Assembly: GCA_009760855.2 (NCBI GenBank)
Contig: WPIO01000080.1
Coordinates: forward strand, 675,001 to 739,000
DNA from: Cristatella mucedo
Taxonomy: Eukaryota; Bryozoa; Phylactolaemata; Cristatellidae
Direction: 5' to 3'
Length of the DNA: 64,000 bases
Under the pieces are notes generated by a model. That model was not told the origin of the DNA, searched no databases, and was given only the letters and a program-made list of their open reading frames with translations. A program made the translations under genes and the position numbers. Of this stretch, positions 1-26,880 are shown in pieces; the stretch's first letter is position 1; the number at the start of each line of letters is the position of its first letter.

Positions 1-290
1 TGGAGCTGGAGCAAGAGAATGAGGAGACGTGAAAGTGACAGACAAATCCTTCAAGTCGATATGCTGCTTGATGGGAAGCCAGTGCATATCGGGTGAGAAG
101 CAGTGCAATAAATGTGGCTACTTCGACGTTCACGACAGCTGCTGAGCCGTGCACGGTGCCTTATTGCACAGGCCAGGAAGTTACAGACGGTCGAGACGGA
201 TGGCACAAATACACGCGTGGATCAACTTGGACGTGGTTTCTCTGTCTAAGCAAGCCCGGATTTGATGGCGCACATCGCAGGGCTCTTTGT
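1..290 (-). mobile_element. L-a LINE fragment, C-terminal region of the RT ORF
   Basis: Read on the minus strand, this stretch aligns by eye with bases 6380-6680, inside the better-kept L-a copy. It covers the part after the reverse transcriptase catalytic core. It is heavily mutated and carries no open frame of note. The fragment runs off the left edge of the window. Confidence 0.6.
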
Positions 291-599
291 CGAGCCCGGC
301 CAGTAAGTTAATCCCTTCGACGTCCAGAACCGTGACGAATTTCAGACTATACTTGGATTTTATTTAATGTTCAGAGGTTTGTGGACCGGTGAGTTTTCTT
401 TATCATTTCTTTCTTTTACACTCGAATCCGTCTCAGAGTCGATTCGTTCGCTTCCCGTTTGCCAATCCTTCTCCTTTCTCATAAGCTCTCACTCTCCATC
501 ATCTCCTTATTTTCCCTTCTTGTTCTTACTCTCTTGGCCTTGTCTTTCCTTTGTCTTCCACCTCCATTCTCATTCTCCTTCAGCCACGCTCTTTCTTCT

Positions 600-1345
600 G
601 CTCTCCTTGCCGATGTGGTGATCACCAAGGACGATCTAGGCTTTCACTTCTATGCGGATGACATTCGATTGTACCTTTGATTTGATCCCTCCCTGCCCTC
701 CAGCAGGTTCAACTGTCTTAACCCCAGTACAGTATGTATAGCTTACGTTTGCAGTTGAATAGCAGCAAAAGTTCTCAAACTGGATGTAGATTAAACCAAC
801 GTGCTTGTTGTGGGCATACGAAGTGTGACTCGGAAATTGGAAAGCATAGCACTCAAAATTGGCTCTGCACACATATCATATTTCATATCGCATCTGCACG
901 AAATCTAGGTGTCCTGTTCAAAGGTGTCCTAGCACTAGACGACCACATGACCTGAGTAAAAGTCTGCCTACTTTCAGCTACATAAAATTGCTAAAACTCG
1001 GTCTTTCTTAGACAGGGATACAGCATCCAAATTGCTTCATGAATTTGTTACATCGCCTTCTGTAACTCACTACCAGCAGGTCTTCATCCTGAGCAATGAG
1101 GTGCTGTCAGCTAGTGCAAAACTCAGCAGCCAGGCTTGTCTGTCGTGCACTTCGTAGTTGCCACATCATATCAGTTCTCACTGACCTGCACGGCTCCACA
1201 TCAAGCAGCATATCGACCTGAAGGATTTGTCACTCACTTTTACGTCCCTTGTTCTCTTGCTCCAGTCTACTTATCCAAACTATTTCCGATCAGGCTAGAC
1301 ATCCTGTTATCCGGTCTTCTGAATCAAGTTGTTTAGCAGTGCCAC
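600..1345 (+). mobile_element. Degraded L-a LINE copy with RT motif C remnant
   Basis: Near base 640 the plus strand encodes [13 protein letters not shown], the F-Y-A-D-D motif of a non-LTR reverse transcriptase. Further on are broken remnants of the conserved region after the RT domain (about 1020-1340). Stops and frameshifts make it non-functional. The pyrimidine-rich stretch at 390-600 directly upstream has no clear match. Confidence 0.6.
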
Positions 1346-1412
1346 TAATCAGAATTCAGTGACATGATGCTGCTTGAACGCAAATTAAAAAGTTCAATTA
1401 TATATAATATAT

Positions 1413-1470
1413 GGCTGAGGCTGTTAAATCAGCTTTATCGAATATATATTCCGGTTTAACAGCCTCAGCC
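1413..1470. repeat. Perfect 16-bp inverted repeat (hairpin)
   Basis: Bases 1413-1428 and 1455-1470 are exact reverse complements, separated by 26 bases of A/T-rich loop. The arm sequence (GGCTGAGGCTGTTAAA) resembles the end of SINE-b, so this may be two head-to-head SINE-b ends. Confidence 0.7.
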
Positions 1471-1504
1471 CTTTACATAGCAGCAGAAGAGTCTTTAAGG
1501 CAAG

Positions 1505-1690
1505 GTGAGCCGTGATGGCACACTAGGTAAGGCAGTTGCTTTCACGACCTCGGTCCCGAGGTCGTGGGTTTGATTCCTGTGGTGGGCGATTCTTTATCAC
1601 CACTGCAAGCGGTGGTGATAGCCCTAAAAGGCTCTTCTGTCGCTATACAAAAAGAGGCTTTTTAATCAGCTAGGATCACTGCCTCTTGCA
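1505..1690 (+). mobile_element. SINE-b copy (tRNA-derived)
   Basis: The head contains an RNA polymerase III A-box-like TGGCACACTAGG and a B box GGGTTTGATTCC. They are followed by a shared body that includes the imperfect palindrome around CCACTGCAAGCGGTGG, and by the end AAAAAGAGGCTTTTTAATCAGC. The same unit recurs at 31045, 42102, 33290 and, split, at 54985-55495. A short reversed piece follows at about 1690-1740. Confidence 0.7.
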
Positions 1691-2059
1691 GTGGTCAATT
1701 AAGGATCGACCACTGCAGTACTCGAACTCACGTCTTGTCGATATGCTCAACAAACTGCTTATCGACAACGTTTTCGAGAAACTTTGTCAAAAAAAGGAAG
1801 AGGGGCTATTTGGAGATCATTTACAGAGACCCCAGAATCCAATACAGAATTTTAAGTATCGGTCGAATGGTGGCCGATTTGTATGATTTTAGAACACCCT
1901 CTTAATCCAGTGAAGCATTAAAAACCTGAGTTATGGCTAGGCCAAGTGTGTTCAACAGTTAAGAAAAGAGCAGGGAGTGGTACAGGGTCTGCAAGTAACA
2001 AGCTCTTCTTAATAGCTTTTCTTTAAAAGAAAGTTAAATGATTTACCTGCATCCTTTTT

Positions 2060-2165
2060 ATAGTGGCAGAAGAGCCTTAAAGGCTATCACCACCATGTGC
2101 AGTGAGCAGTACAGGATTGCCTGCTGCAGGACTCAAACCCCCCAGGACCTGACCCTGGCAGGTCA
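2060..2165 (-). mobile_element. SINE-b fragment
   Basis: The reversed sequence has the SINE-b features: a degraded B-box region, the CACTGCA body and AAGGCTCTT near the end. It is diverged. Confidence 0.45.
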
Positions 2166-2429
2166 ATAACCGTTGGTTATTAATTCTCTAGCAGCAAGTT
2201 GTTAAGTGCCACGATAGAGATGAAATACTCTTAGAGTGCTATACAAACTACCTACTATTATTATTGTTGTTGACATGATTATTGCAGATAAAATCGATAC
2301 CATCTTGGGCCTTGGCTCAGGGATGACACTTGCCGGTGCTTGATCCAGGCCAAGATCCAAGATCATAACAACAACAACAATAATAATAATAACCGGTGGT
2401 TTGAACAGCACCCAAGAGTATTCGACCGT

Positions 2430-2512
2430 GTTTCCTTTGCAGCAAATGCAAAGTGCCTAGAAAGAGATTGAGTTCTCCGACGGTGCTAAATGAACTGTAT
2501 TATTATTATTAA
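2430..2512 (+). mobile_element. Solo L-a 3' tail
   Basis: This carries the L-a 3' end signature: GCAGCAAATG, then AAGTGCC, AAAGAGATTGAGTTCTC, and a terminal (ATT)n run. No coding part of the element is attached. Confidence 0.65.
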
Positions 2513-2997
2513 TCTCTACCCTAGCACTTAATAAAATGTTGCTAGAGTATTAATTATTACTTACATGTTATTAACATGCATGGTATCAAGCATGCAGAAG
2601 CAAGCAAGTATCACGCTTAGGCCAGCATGCTCAATCAAACATGAATGAACACAGGACCACCGGTAAGTAATTCCCTAGGTTAAGTACATCCAGTGAATCT
2701 AGGACAGGTACAATGTACATACGCGATGCTGCACACGAAGGCGAACACAGGAAAGGACACAGGAAAGGACACAGGGCTCCTGCTCCTCCTCCTGCGGTAG
2801 AAGGGAATGCATAGACCGGAACAGATGTGATCAATGAGCTCACACTTAAAGGATGCAAGGTCATTGCAAGTAGTGACCGTATCCGTCAGCGAATTCCTGA
2901 ACTTTTGTACATCCGATCTGAAGACTCGATCCCCCAACCGCTTTCGATTTAGTATGCAGGACACAGTAAGGTAACTAACTCTATGGTAAGAAACAGG

Positions 2998-3039
<42 letters not shown>

Positions 3040-4265
3040 CCCACTGAAAGAACGAGGTCAAATAGTTAGGCTATCTTTAAATTGATTCGATGCTTGACAA
3101 ACTGAGTCGACAAAGCTCAGAAAGAAGTGAGCCAACGTGGCAGCAGCTACAACAGCAGACGAGTCTAAGTCTAAGTTTTTCAAAAGTGCTCAGGCGCCAC
3201 GAGTCCTCATTAATGAGAATCTTGGCAGCCTGAACCATTGGAAAAAAACGCTAGCGAGGTCGAAGATATGTGACTCAATGCTTTGCTTGCATTCAAGGCA
3301 CGAATACGCTGCTTTTAATGAAGTATGTAGAACCTTATCAGCCAAGCAGGTAATATGCAGGGAGTGAAACCGTGCTCAGCCTTGTCAAGCAAATAATTTA
3401 CAGTCTTGCAAATCTGTCCGACTGGCAGTACTGTGGCTCGCGAGTGAAAGCTTCCGGGTGCACATAAGGATGTGTCATTGAACTTGGTCAGATTGGTGTC
3501 TGATCTGGGCTCTTAAAACGGGCCATTCAGGCCTGCGCTTTCGACGATGCATTATTAGAAGCTTTTCTTGCCAAACAAAAGATGTCTCTTTGGGTCTGTA
3601 CACTGACAGGACTTCACGAAGCACACTCGTCAAGAGAACTTGGGGGTTTCGAATTTATTGCATCAGTGAGTTGCGAGGCTGTCGAAAAATTCTGGGTGTG
3701 TAGATGCATGTAAGACTGCATTGCAATGATATTATAAAAAAATTCTTTCACAGTATCAATGCTTTTTAAGTTGTGCTGCTAGACATTAAATTTGTATGCT
3801 GCCGTGCTTGTACGAAGGAACGAACATGGAAAACGAGATTGAACAATGATCCAAGATAGCATGCAGGCACATAGCGAAGCTATCTTGTCTGATCCATAGG
3901 TCCGGAATATAGCAAGCACAAAGACTTGCATGTCACACCGACCAAGTTTTCATTTTGTCAACATACGTGCTGCTAATGTCGCCGATGTGAATATTAAAAT
4001 CTCCACCGACAAAAAATGGCCTGTGGTACTGAGAATATTAGCAAAGAATTCCCAAAAAGTCTTCAATAAACAACACCAGACTTCCAAAATGAAGGCTGAT
4101 AGATCACTACCGTCAGGCGATTGGTCTTTCCTTGATAGGGATCTTATGAGAACTGATTCAAATGATGACCCGTGCAAAAAAATGCTTGGGTGTTAGAGAC
4201 AAGCGATCTGCAAATAATGACAGCAACCACATCACAGTATCGACTATTGTGAGTAAAAATGTAAC
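2513..4265. other. Stretch with no gene found
   Basis: I see no exon with a recognisable protein and no clear element. A (GA)n tract lies at about 3000-3036. A short AGGAAAGGACAC duplication lies at 2750-2775. Confidence 0.4.
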
Positions 4266-4269
4266 CATC

Positions 4270-4870
4270 AGCTGCTAAGGGGCTTACCCAGGGACCAGAT
4301 AGCAGCAGACTGATTGGATAAGATTGGGGCTGTGGCAAGCACGGCTAGTCATGGTGGTCGACTGGGAGTGCAGGCCCTGGTAGAGGTTACATATATCAAT
4401 GGTCTGAGGACTTTTTACCAACTCCGAGCACCTTCTTGAACACACAGGAAGACCTGCAAGTAGTGATTTATAGAGGTATACACGGGAAGTCACAAATCGA
4501 TAGACAAATCTTGACATTTTGGCCGTGGTTCCTTGTCTAAAGGAGTTTACACTTTCGCAATGATAATTAGGTGAAAGTAGGCTTAAGACTTGACTGAAAA
4601 CCTGATGAGGTCATCTGGTGATCTAGGTAATTTTGGAACAGGACACTCGAGATTCCGAGCAGAGACCAGAGGAAATATGCTGGTCGAGTTTCTGGTTTAT
4701 GACTGACACATTAGGTTTGCACAAAGCTACTGAGTTAATTGTATCGTCATTCAGTGTGAGAAAGTTTGCTAACACCCAAGTATTAATGGATGCAATACAC
4801 ACTGCATGGGAGTCGTAAGAGAGTTGGAGGTTCGTCTGCATAAAAATGAAATCTTATATTGCGCTCGGCC
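4270..4870 (-). mobile_element. Degraded L-a LINE copy
   Basis: The minus strand runs parallel to 6500-6900 of the better L-a copy, including the region after the RT core (SRFVYRF..., then DKT/N-like remnants). Many stops and indels are present. It ends next to a (GA)n/(TG)n tract at 4880-4955. Confidence 0.5.
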
Positions 4871-4876
4871 ACAACA

Positions 4877-4879
<3 letters not shown>

Positions 4880-4936
<57 letters not shown>

Positions 4937-4955
4937 TGTGTGTGCGTGTGTGTGT
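4880..4955. repeat. (GA)n followed by (TG)n microsatellite
   Basis: About 55 bases of GA followed by about 20 bases of TG/CG. Reading frames through it are artefacts. Confidence 0.9.
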
Positions 4956-5424
4956 ACATGCTGTGAAAAAATCGAACTAAAGCTTGATTGGATGACAGTT
5001 AAATAGATGGTCACGAACACGAGATATGACCTTACTAGTGTCATCGCAAGCATCGCACATCTGGAGCTGGAATCTGGCCTTTGATGACTGCCAAGGAAGT
5101 TTCCTTTGTCCTGGGGGCACGTGAGTATCGGCTAATATTTGAACTTCACTTATAAACGTTATTATGGACAGTGCTTTTAAAGAGATTTAGTTGTCCTAGG
5201 CTGCTACAGAAATGTTTCCTTGTTACTACTGCAGGGACCACACCCCACATTACTCGAAAACTTCCTGCCAGGCTCTTTGCTTTGAAAGTCTCTACAATAC
5301 TAAAAAAAGTTATAAATTTGCATAGCACCTAAGATAAATAACTCATCGAGTAAGTGCATGGCATTTATCGTCACTTCATCTACTACCCTTTGTGGCCGAC
5401 TGGAGCAACGACTCAAGCAACAAC

Positions 5425-5570
5425 CAAACACCCGTCAGCCATAAATAAATATATATTTATGTCATATATAAATATATATGTAAATTTTTAAAACTTTTAT
5501 AGTATGAAAACAACCAAACACTCGTCATAAACATAAATAAATATATATTTATATACATGTAAAGTGCGTG
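5425..5570. repeat. AT-rich direct repeat
   Basis: The unit CAACCAAACAC, then CGTCA, then CATAAATAAATATATATTTAT occurs twice, about 95 bases apart. Confidence 0.6.
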
Positions 5571-5574
5571 TAAT

Positions 5575-5835
5575 GCTGTAATGTACTGTACCTCAGTCTG
5601 TAGCTCCACAAAGCCATCAGGACTATGCGAGTGTTACACAGGAGAGTTTTTCTTTAGTGCATTCAAAGCCAAAACAGCTTTTGATACGTATTTGCTAACC
5701 AACAGACTTCACCTCACACAACAAAGAAAAGGGACCATAGCTGAGTCTGGAGAGCAGTTGAGGTAGCATGAAAGTAGCAGCTCAGGACGGCTAGAAAGGA
5801 TGAGCCATATTCGGCAGTAGAAGAGTATGTGTCGT
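5575..5835 (-). mobile_element. L-b LINE 3' fragment
   Basis: The sequence matches the reverse of about 30020-30250 and also 55085-55430: TAATGTACTGTACCTC, a CTCCACAAAG block, and a GTTACACAGGAGAG block. It is the 3' end of the L-b element, inserted in reverse. Confidence 0.55.
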
Positions 5836-5889
5836 TGTGGCAGAACACCTTGCTTTAAGTAAGCCGTAAGTAAAGCTGAATAGCTAACA

Positions 5890-7285
5890 ATATTAGTAAT
5901 AATATTGCACTTGATAAAGAGCCCTCAGAGAATTCAATCTCTCCCTAGGCGCTTTACATTTGCTGCAAAAGAAAATGCAATTGAATGGTGAGTAATATCA
6001 GGCTTTTTAAACATACCAAATTTAAACATGGTTAGGGGTGACATGCACAGGGTGAGCATGCAAATGTGGTTAGTGGCAGCATGCACAGTGTCAGCACGCA
6101 TAAGCACATCAAGGACGAATCACAGGGACCCACTAAATGCTGTCCTAAATAGGAGTGTTTTGAAGTTCTTTTTTAATGTGGTCAAGTCAGGGGATGTGAC
6201 GAAAGTCGGGAGGGAGTTCCAGGCTTTGGGAGCATACGAACTAAATGCACGGTCTCCAAAGGGTTTGAGGTTTGTACGAGATATTTGTAGACTGTTGGAT
6301 TCCGAAAAACGGGTGGTACGATGCTTGGCATGATGGGGGAGTATATCTGAGAGATAGGCTAGAGCCAAAGAATGAAGTGACCTAAAAGTAAACCAAAAAA
6401 ATTTGAAGTCGATCTGTTGCTTGGCTGGTAGCCAGTGCAGGTCGGTGAGAAGTGGAGTAATGTGGCAACTGCGACGCTCACGACAGACAAGCCTAGCTGC
6501 AGAGTTTTGCACCAGCTGCAATCGCCTGATAGCACATGCTGGTAGGCCAGTAAGCAGTGAGTTGCAAAAGTCGAGACGGGATGTCACGAATGCATGGACC
6601 AACTTGGACGTGGTATCCTAATCTAAACAAGCCCGAATTTTAGCAATATTATGAAGCCGAAAATAGGCAGATTTGACTGTGGAGCTGATATTGTCGTCTA
6701 ACGAGAGGTCGCTTTGGAACATGACAGATAGATTTCGAGCTGATTCAACTGGAGATATGCTGGCAGAGCCAATTTTGACCGTCAGCCTTTCCAATTTCTG
6801 AATCACACTGGGTTTGCCCATAACTAGTAAGTTAGTTTTACCATCGTTTAGTTTTAAAAAATTTGCTGCCATCCATGTGCGGATGTCACCAATACATGCA
6901 GAAAGTGAGTTGAGAGAATTTGAGGTGCTCGAAGGCTGGGAGGGATCAAAGCAAAGGTACAACTGAGTGTCATCCGCATAGAAGTGAAAGCCTAGATTGT
7001 GCTTGGCAATCACATCAGCGAGAAGGAGAGTATAAACGGTGAAAAGGACCGGACCTAGCACAGAGCCCTGAGGTGCCCCATATTTCAGAGGTACCTCAGA
7101 TGATCTTTGTCCATTCACATCAATACTCTGGAGTCTCCCACTGAGATAGGACCTGAACCATTGCAGAGCAGTGCCAGTGATGCCCAGGCGAGATGAGAGG
7201 CGCTCTAGAAGAACTTTGCTGCCGTGGCTATTAGGACATACCGGCGAACATCTTCCTAAAACACTATATAGAAAAACCAATGAAG
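5890..7285 (-). mobile_element. L-a non-LTR retrotransposon, 5' truncated, RT ORF broken once
   Basis: One of the best-kept L-a copies. The frame 7280-6618 encodes reverse transcriptase motifs: LERLSSRLGITGTALQWF, SYLSGRLQS, APQGSVLGPVLF, and motif C in FHFYADDTQLYL. The frame 6602-6120 continues with [16 protein letters not shown] and [13 protein letters not shown]. This is the arrangement of CR1/L2/Jockey-type LINEs. The two frames are interrupted near 6610. The 5' part of the element, including any endonuclease, is missing. The 3' end at 5890-5975 carries the family stem-loop and an (ATT)-type tail. It is probably dead and is not a host gene. Confidence 0.85.
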
Positions 7286-7381
7286 CATGGTCATGGCCGT
7301 GCGCTACATGCTCCCATGTTGAATGCTCACTAGTCTGCTAAGCAAGAATATGCCACAAAATACACAAACCGGTCAATAGCA

Positions 7382-7600
7382 GTGACATGCACACAAACAC
7401 AGATACAGTCACACAAAGGTAACTATGCACATAGGCACAGACACAAACACATAAATACATACATACACACACACCACACACACAGTCACGTACAGTCACA
7501 TGCAAGTGCACACACACTTACCTACATGTACACATGCCTAAAAAACATGAACCTACCTACAGGTACGCACGCATGCGCTGATTTGAGCACATTCACAACA
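7382..7600. repeat. CA-rich simple sequence
   Basis: Interrupted (CA)n with ACAT variants. It lies beside the dead copy of nucleotidase exon 3, as a (CA)n lies beside the live exon 3 at 19344-19381. It may therefore have been copied together with that exon. Confidence 0.7.
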
Positions 7601-7637
7601 CACAGAGAGCGAGTACACGTAGCAGTATGCATAGTCC

Positions 7638-7757
7638 TGTGGTAGTTAATGGAGGTAATGAGCACACAAGCCGAGCAGTACTGTGGCTCATTAGCACGAC
7701 TTTCAGCAGCTCCTGCTCCAGTAGTGTTTATTTCGCTCAGGCAGCAGTCTCAAGGGC
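7638..7757 (-). pseudogene. Dead copy of NT5C1-like exon 3
   Basis: On the minus strand an AG acceptor (GTTGCAG) is followed by ALETAA and then stop codons. Out of the broken reading, QELLKVVLMSHS is recognisable; the live exon 3 (19417-19546) reads QELFNVVLMSHN at that point. The length is 120 bases against 130. The base after the expected exon end is GG rather than GT, so the donor is lost. With at least two stops and no donor it cannot be a working exon. It looks like a partial tandem duplication of the nucleotidase gene placed beyond that gene's 3' end. Seen directly: the nucleotide similarity and the stops. Inferred: the duplication. Confidence 0.75.
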
Positions 7758-8220
7758 CTGCAACGGCGTTCGAATGGCAGCTGGGTGCAACGATCGTGCG
7801 TGAGAGAAAAGAGTCCAGAGTGAGTGTGAGCCAACCGCCGGCCACGAGCTCACAGGCAAGCGATTCAGGTCAAGCACTCCCTCTCGGAATGACAGATGAG
7901 CCCGCATGGCAGAGGCAACTGCTCGTGCAGCAGGATCGGTGAGGGCACAAGCTAGCACGGATACCGACATGACCAGATACCAACAGGCCATCAGGAGGGT
8001 CGCCCCGAGATTATGCCAACAACAATCAGGCAAGGATTTTTCTTGTCGGCCAACTTTCACGAGCCTCCAGCATAGGCATCAACCCGAAGACTTTTATTGT
8101 AACCAGATCAAGTCTTATCACAGCACAGCCGCCAGGCGGACGGACACGACAAAGAGCGGCCGCTCGCTGCCGGGCTGACTTCAGTCTAATATGTGCGCAT
8201 CCTAGCAAGTAAAACACGCC

Positions 8221-8325
8221 CAAGCTGTTAGATTCGGTGAAATAAAAAACTGTGCAGTTAAGGTTAAAATAAAAATTGGCGCTGCCAGTGCAGTTAAGGT
8301 TAAAATAAAAATTGGCAGTAGCAAC
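8221..8325 (+). repeat. Short tandem duplication
   Basis: A unit containing GCAGTTAAGGTTAAAATAAA and AATTGGC occurs twice, near 8254 and 8290. Confidence 0.7.
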
Positions 8326-8619
8326 ACTAGCAAAGGCAAAGACACCGCCTTCAATCGCACGAACCGAGCCTGCTGAGCAGCTGCTGAGCCGAGCCAGAGC
8401 TGCTGGTCAGCAAAAGCCACGGGATTGATGGCAGCCCAAAAGACCGACATTCGGCCGAGACAGCTAAGCAGATAACTGCTCGCACAGTGACGGCAGCGAT
8501 CAGTGCATGTGCGCTAAAAATGAGAAGGCATTGGCAGCGGCACAGTCGGAGCAAAGGTGCGCACGCGGTTCAGGACGGCCGAGGGTCACTAGATTTTTGG
8601 AGCCACGTCAGGGGATGCT

Positions 8620-8654
8620 GGTCTTCGGCCTGCTGCTTAAAACACATGCCCCTC

Positions 8655-8692
<38 letters not shown>

Positions 8693-8723
8693 TTCGGCCT
8701 GCTGCTTAAAACACATGCCCCTC

Positions 8724-8785
<62 letters not shown>
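8620..8785. repeat. Duplicated unique-plus-(CA)n unit
   Basis: The 40-base sequence starting GTCTTCGGCCTGCTGCTTAA occurs twice (about 8621 and 8690), each followed by (CA)n. It lies just past the stop codon of the nucleotidase gene, in or near its 3' UTR. Confidence 0.85.
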
Positions 8786-8786
<1 letters not shown>

Positions 8787-8977
8787 TGCCCTCAGTCCGA
8801 GGCCCGTGGCACAGGCAATGTAGAGGACACCGGCGCACGCCGAGCTACGCCTCACAGCAGCCCTCAGGCGCCGGGCAGTGCCCGGTCTGTCGGTCGAGCT
8901 GGCGACCGCCGAGCGAGGGCCCTCCTCCTCCTCCGGTGTCGTCGTCTTCTGTGAAGCCATCGACTCAATCGCCTCAA

Positions 8978-24766
<15,789 letters not shown>

Positions 24767-24981
24767 TGTGCGACGGGACCGCGACGCGGCTGAACGGCGG
24801 CAGGTGAGACCGAGCTGAGCTCACTCTAGCGACTAGTTGCGGCGCCGATAGCCAAGCCAGCAGCCGATACCCGGAAACGGTCGTACAACTGGGGTATCTC
24901 GCGAGACGCGCGAGAGCGGTTATCCTTCCTGCGCCTGCGCACCGGTCACCACATCCTTTCTTGCGTAGCCATTTGTCCAGC
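24767..24981. promoter_or_regulatory. Divergent promoter region NT5C1-like / RPS29
   Basis: Only 215 bases separate the two start codons, which point away from each other. The part next to RPS29 (24866-24981) is kept in front of the second RPS29 gene. It contains the pyrimidine run CCTTCCT (24924-24930), present in both copies, a plausible 5'-TOP transcription start. No TATA box is obvious. Start sites are inferred. Confidence 0.55.
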
Positions 24982-25774
24982 ATGGGTTTCGCCAACATTT
25001 GGAAGACTCATCCTAAGAAATTCGGCGAAGGCTCGAGGAGATGGTAAGCGTTTCTAGGTTGATAATTATAATAAGTGTGTTTGTACAATATTAGTGAGTT
25101 TGTATGCTGTCGGAGGAGCGTATTCTGCAGCGCCAATGCGTGAAAGGTGCGGGCCGTGCTGGTCCCGCAGACTGAGCCCAGTGTGCGCGAGCTATAGCTG
25201 TCAGCTGCTTGGGCGCGACGTCGCTTGCAGTAGTACTTTTCTTTTCAGCCGAGTCTGCTCGAATAGACACGGTCTTATTCGGAAATACGCTCTGAACGTA
25301 TGCCGTCAGTGCTTCCGGCAGTACGCGAGCGACATCGGATTTAAGAAGGTAGCGTCGCGGTCAGCCGTTGGCGCTCGTTCAGTTGGTCGCGCACGCTTCC
25401 TTTGAGTTGCTATAGCATCTTTCTAGTCGCAATATGGTCCGTTCTCATGGTGCTGTGACTTTGATTTAATTAATACGTGCTAGACCGAACAATGCTTGTT
25501 GTCAGCGAGTGACCACGCTTGAGTATTAAGCGCCCTGCTTCGTTAATGCTGGGGCCCCCATTTTTTTGTACGTCTGGAACTGCCGCCCGCTGACTCAAAG
25601 GAGTCATCGCCCACGCCTATAGACATAAGCCGTGGTCTATCGGCCAGTGGTTTCGTTGATCGTGCCGAGCTTTTAGGGCGTGCTACCCGACCTGACCTGT
25701 GCTGGCGATAGAGCTGCCTGGGTTGTCGCAGCCTCTATGGCAGGCTGTCCGTTGTCGTATTGTAGCTTGACTAG
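24982..25774 (+). CDS. RPS29: Ribosomal protein S29 (uS14), copy 1, three exons
   Basis: Exons 24982-25043, 25249-25348 and 25766-25774 join in phase to 56 aa, the usual length of eukaryotic S29. Exon 1 encodes [21 protein letters not shown] codon split by intron 1 gives the first Cys. Exon 2 gives [17 protein letters not shown] and [16 protein letters not shown]; the tiny exon 3 gives LD and TAG. The four zinc ligands C-x2-C...C-x2-C are all present. The donors are GTAAGC and GTAGCG, the acceptors TTTTCAG and TTGTAG. S29 is part of the small subunit head, near the decoding site. The intron positions, one splitting the first Cys codon and one just before the last two residues, agree with what I recall of vertebrate S29. 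A poly(A) signal AATAAA lies at 25896. Confidence 0.95.
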
Positions 25775-25895
25775 ATTGCACCACCGAAGATCGTTGGAGC
25801 AGGACCGGGCTGGCGATCGATGCTGGACTGGTGGAGCCGGACAGATGAGGTCCAAAATGTCGCGATCGGCCTGTTCGTGAACTATGTATAGTTAT

Positions 25896-25901
25896 AATAA
25901 A
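25896..25901 (+). terminator. RPS29: Poly(A) signal of RPS29 copy 1
   Basis: AATAAA 122 bases after the stop codon. The same signal is kept after copy 2. Confidence 0.7.
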
Positions 25902-26085
25902 CATACGTGATAACTAATGATCGATGCGTTTTTGCTGAACCTGAAGCTTCTGTAGATCTTTCCTGAACCGCAGCCTATTCTTGATCGCAGCTGCTTTTCA
26001 GTCCTTGCTAACGTGTGTAGCTGTTAGTCTGAGCATAGTAACATATCTAGGTAAGGCATAAATTAAGTAAGAGTCATCCGGAAAC

Positions 26086-26740
26086 GTTTGTTGGGTAGTG
26101 GCCTTTTTTATTGTTAAAAGGTCACCTCAATAGAAGCCTGTATCGCTTGACTTAGGTTATCAAATTGATTGTAATAGTGTTAGCTGTCATGAGAACCTGT
26201 TAGCTGTTGACATTAGGAGACTGTGATTCACATATGTAGTGAGTATATTGCTATATCGCCCTATAGTCTCTCGAGGCATTGTCAAATAATCTAGAACTAT
26301 CAGTATTAGCAGTAGGCCTCATTAAATGCTCTCGGTATTCGGTGCATGTAGGTATACCGTTTTCATATATAGTATCGGTATTTATGTTACGTTATGTTAA
26401 TAGCGTTTGCATCGTGAGAATATAACTTTCTGGGCACCATACAATTTGCTTGAAATAAATTTGCTATTCGTCAAAAAATCAATAGTAATACATAGTAACA
26501 CATGCATCTGCAAACAAAATGTCAATTCACATGGCTACTGCAAATTGCAATTAGGAGTGGTTGGGTGTGAACTCAAGTCGTGAGGATTCCAAGCTCTAAG
26601 CTAATGAACAGGGTCTCCAAAGTGTTTGACTTTGGTTACACATAGTCAAACGAGCACTCAAAAGAGCTGGTCGTACGACTTGTGTGGTGAAATGGTGATC
26701 GGTAGGTCAGACTGGTTGGTCCCTGTGGTTTAAGTGCTCT
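26086..26740. other. No gene seen; old L-a piece at the end
   Basis: A/T-rich sequence without recognisable coding. About 26555-26735 resembles the minus strand of the L-a 3' part (GTCTCCAAAG..., GGTCGTACGA...). Confidence 0.35.
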
Positions 26741-26880
26741 CCTTGACCAACAAGTAGAGATGGAATTATTTTATGGCTGAGCGTCATAAGCACGACCCCC
26801 GTGGCATGTATTAAGCACTTGAACTAGATGTGTGCTCCAAGGACACTACAAATAAAGCAAGCTTAGTTGCGTAGTGGGTA
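26740..26880 (+). mobile_element. Diverged SINE-a-like copy
   Basis: GTGGCATGTATTAAGCACTT, then ACTACAAATAAA, parallels the SINE-a tail. The head is poorly kept. Confidence 0.4.

Larger units (their letters stand above)
24866..26085 (+). repeat. RPS29 duplication block, copy 1
   Basis: Homologous to 35769-36940 in the same orientation. Exons, intron 1, promoter and 3' UTR are close. The middle of intron 2 (about 25410-25670) is diverged. Past the gene, similarity continues through GGCATAAATTAAG (26056). Confidence 0.85.

Noticed and set aside
1505-1600. tRNA gene
   Set aside because: A and B boxes are present, but the same head recurs with the same non-tRNA body at several sites, and no cloverleaf with a proper anticodon arm is evident. 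It is a SINE head.
6120-7280. Reverse transcriptase frames as host genes
   Set aside because: They are repeated in many broken copies with a common 3' tail, so they belong to L-a.
8570-8838. Cys-Val and His-Thr repeat proteins
   Set aside because: Translations of (CA)n. The same applies to the RERERE, SLSLSL and YIYIYI frames at 20-23 kb, 30.4 kb, 40 kb, 45 kb, 48 kb and 56 kb.
25044-25248. snoRNA in RPS29 intron 1
   Set aside because: The intron is well kept between the two gene copies, but I find no matching C and D boxes or H/ACA layout. Recent duplication explains the conservation.
25346-25405. Longer RPS29 C-terminus reading through exon 2
   Set aside because: Reading on gives about 20 unrelated residues. 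Splicing at GTAGCG to the tiny exon (LD, stop) gives the exact family end in both copies.
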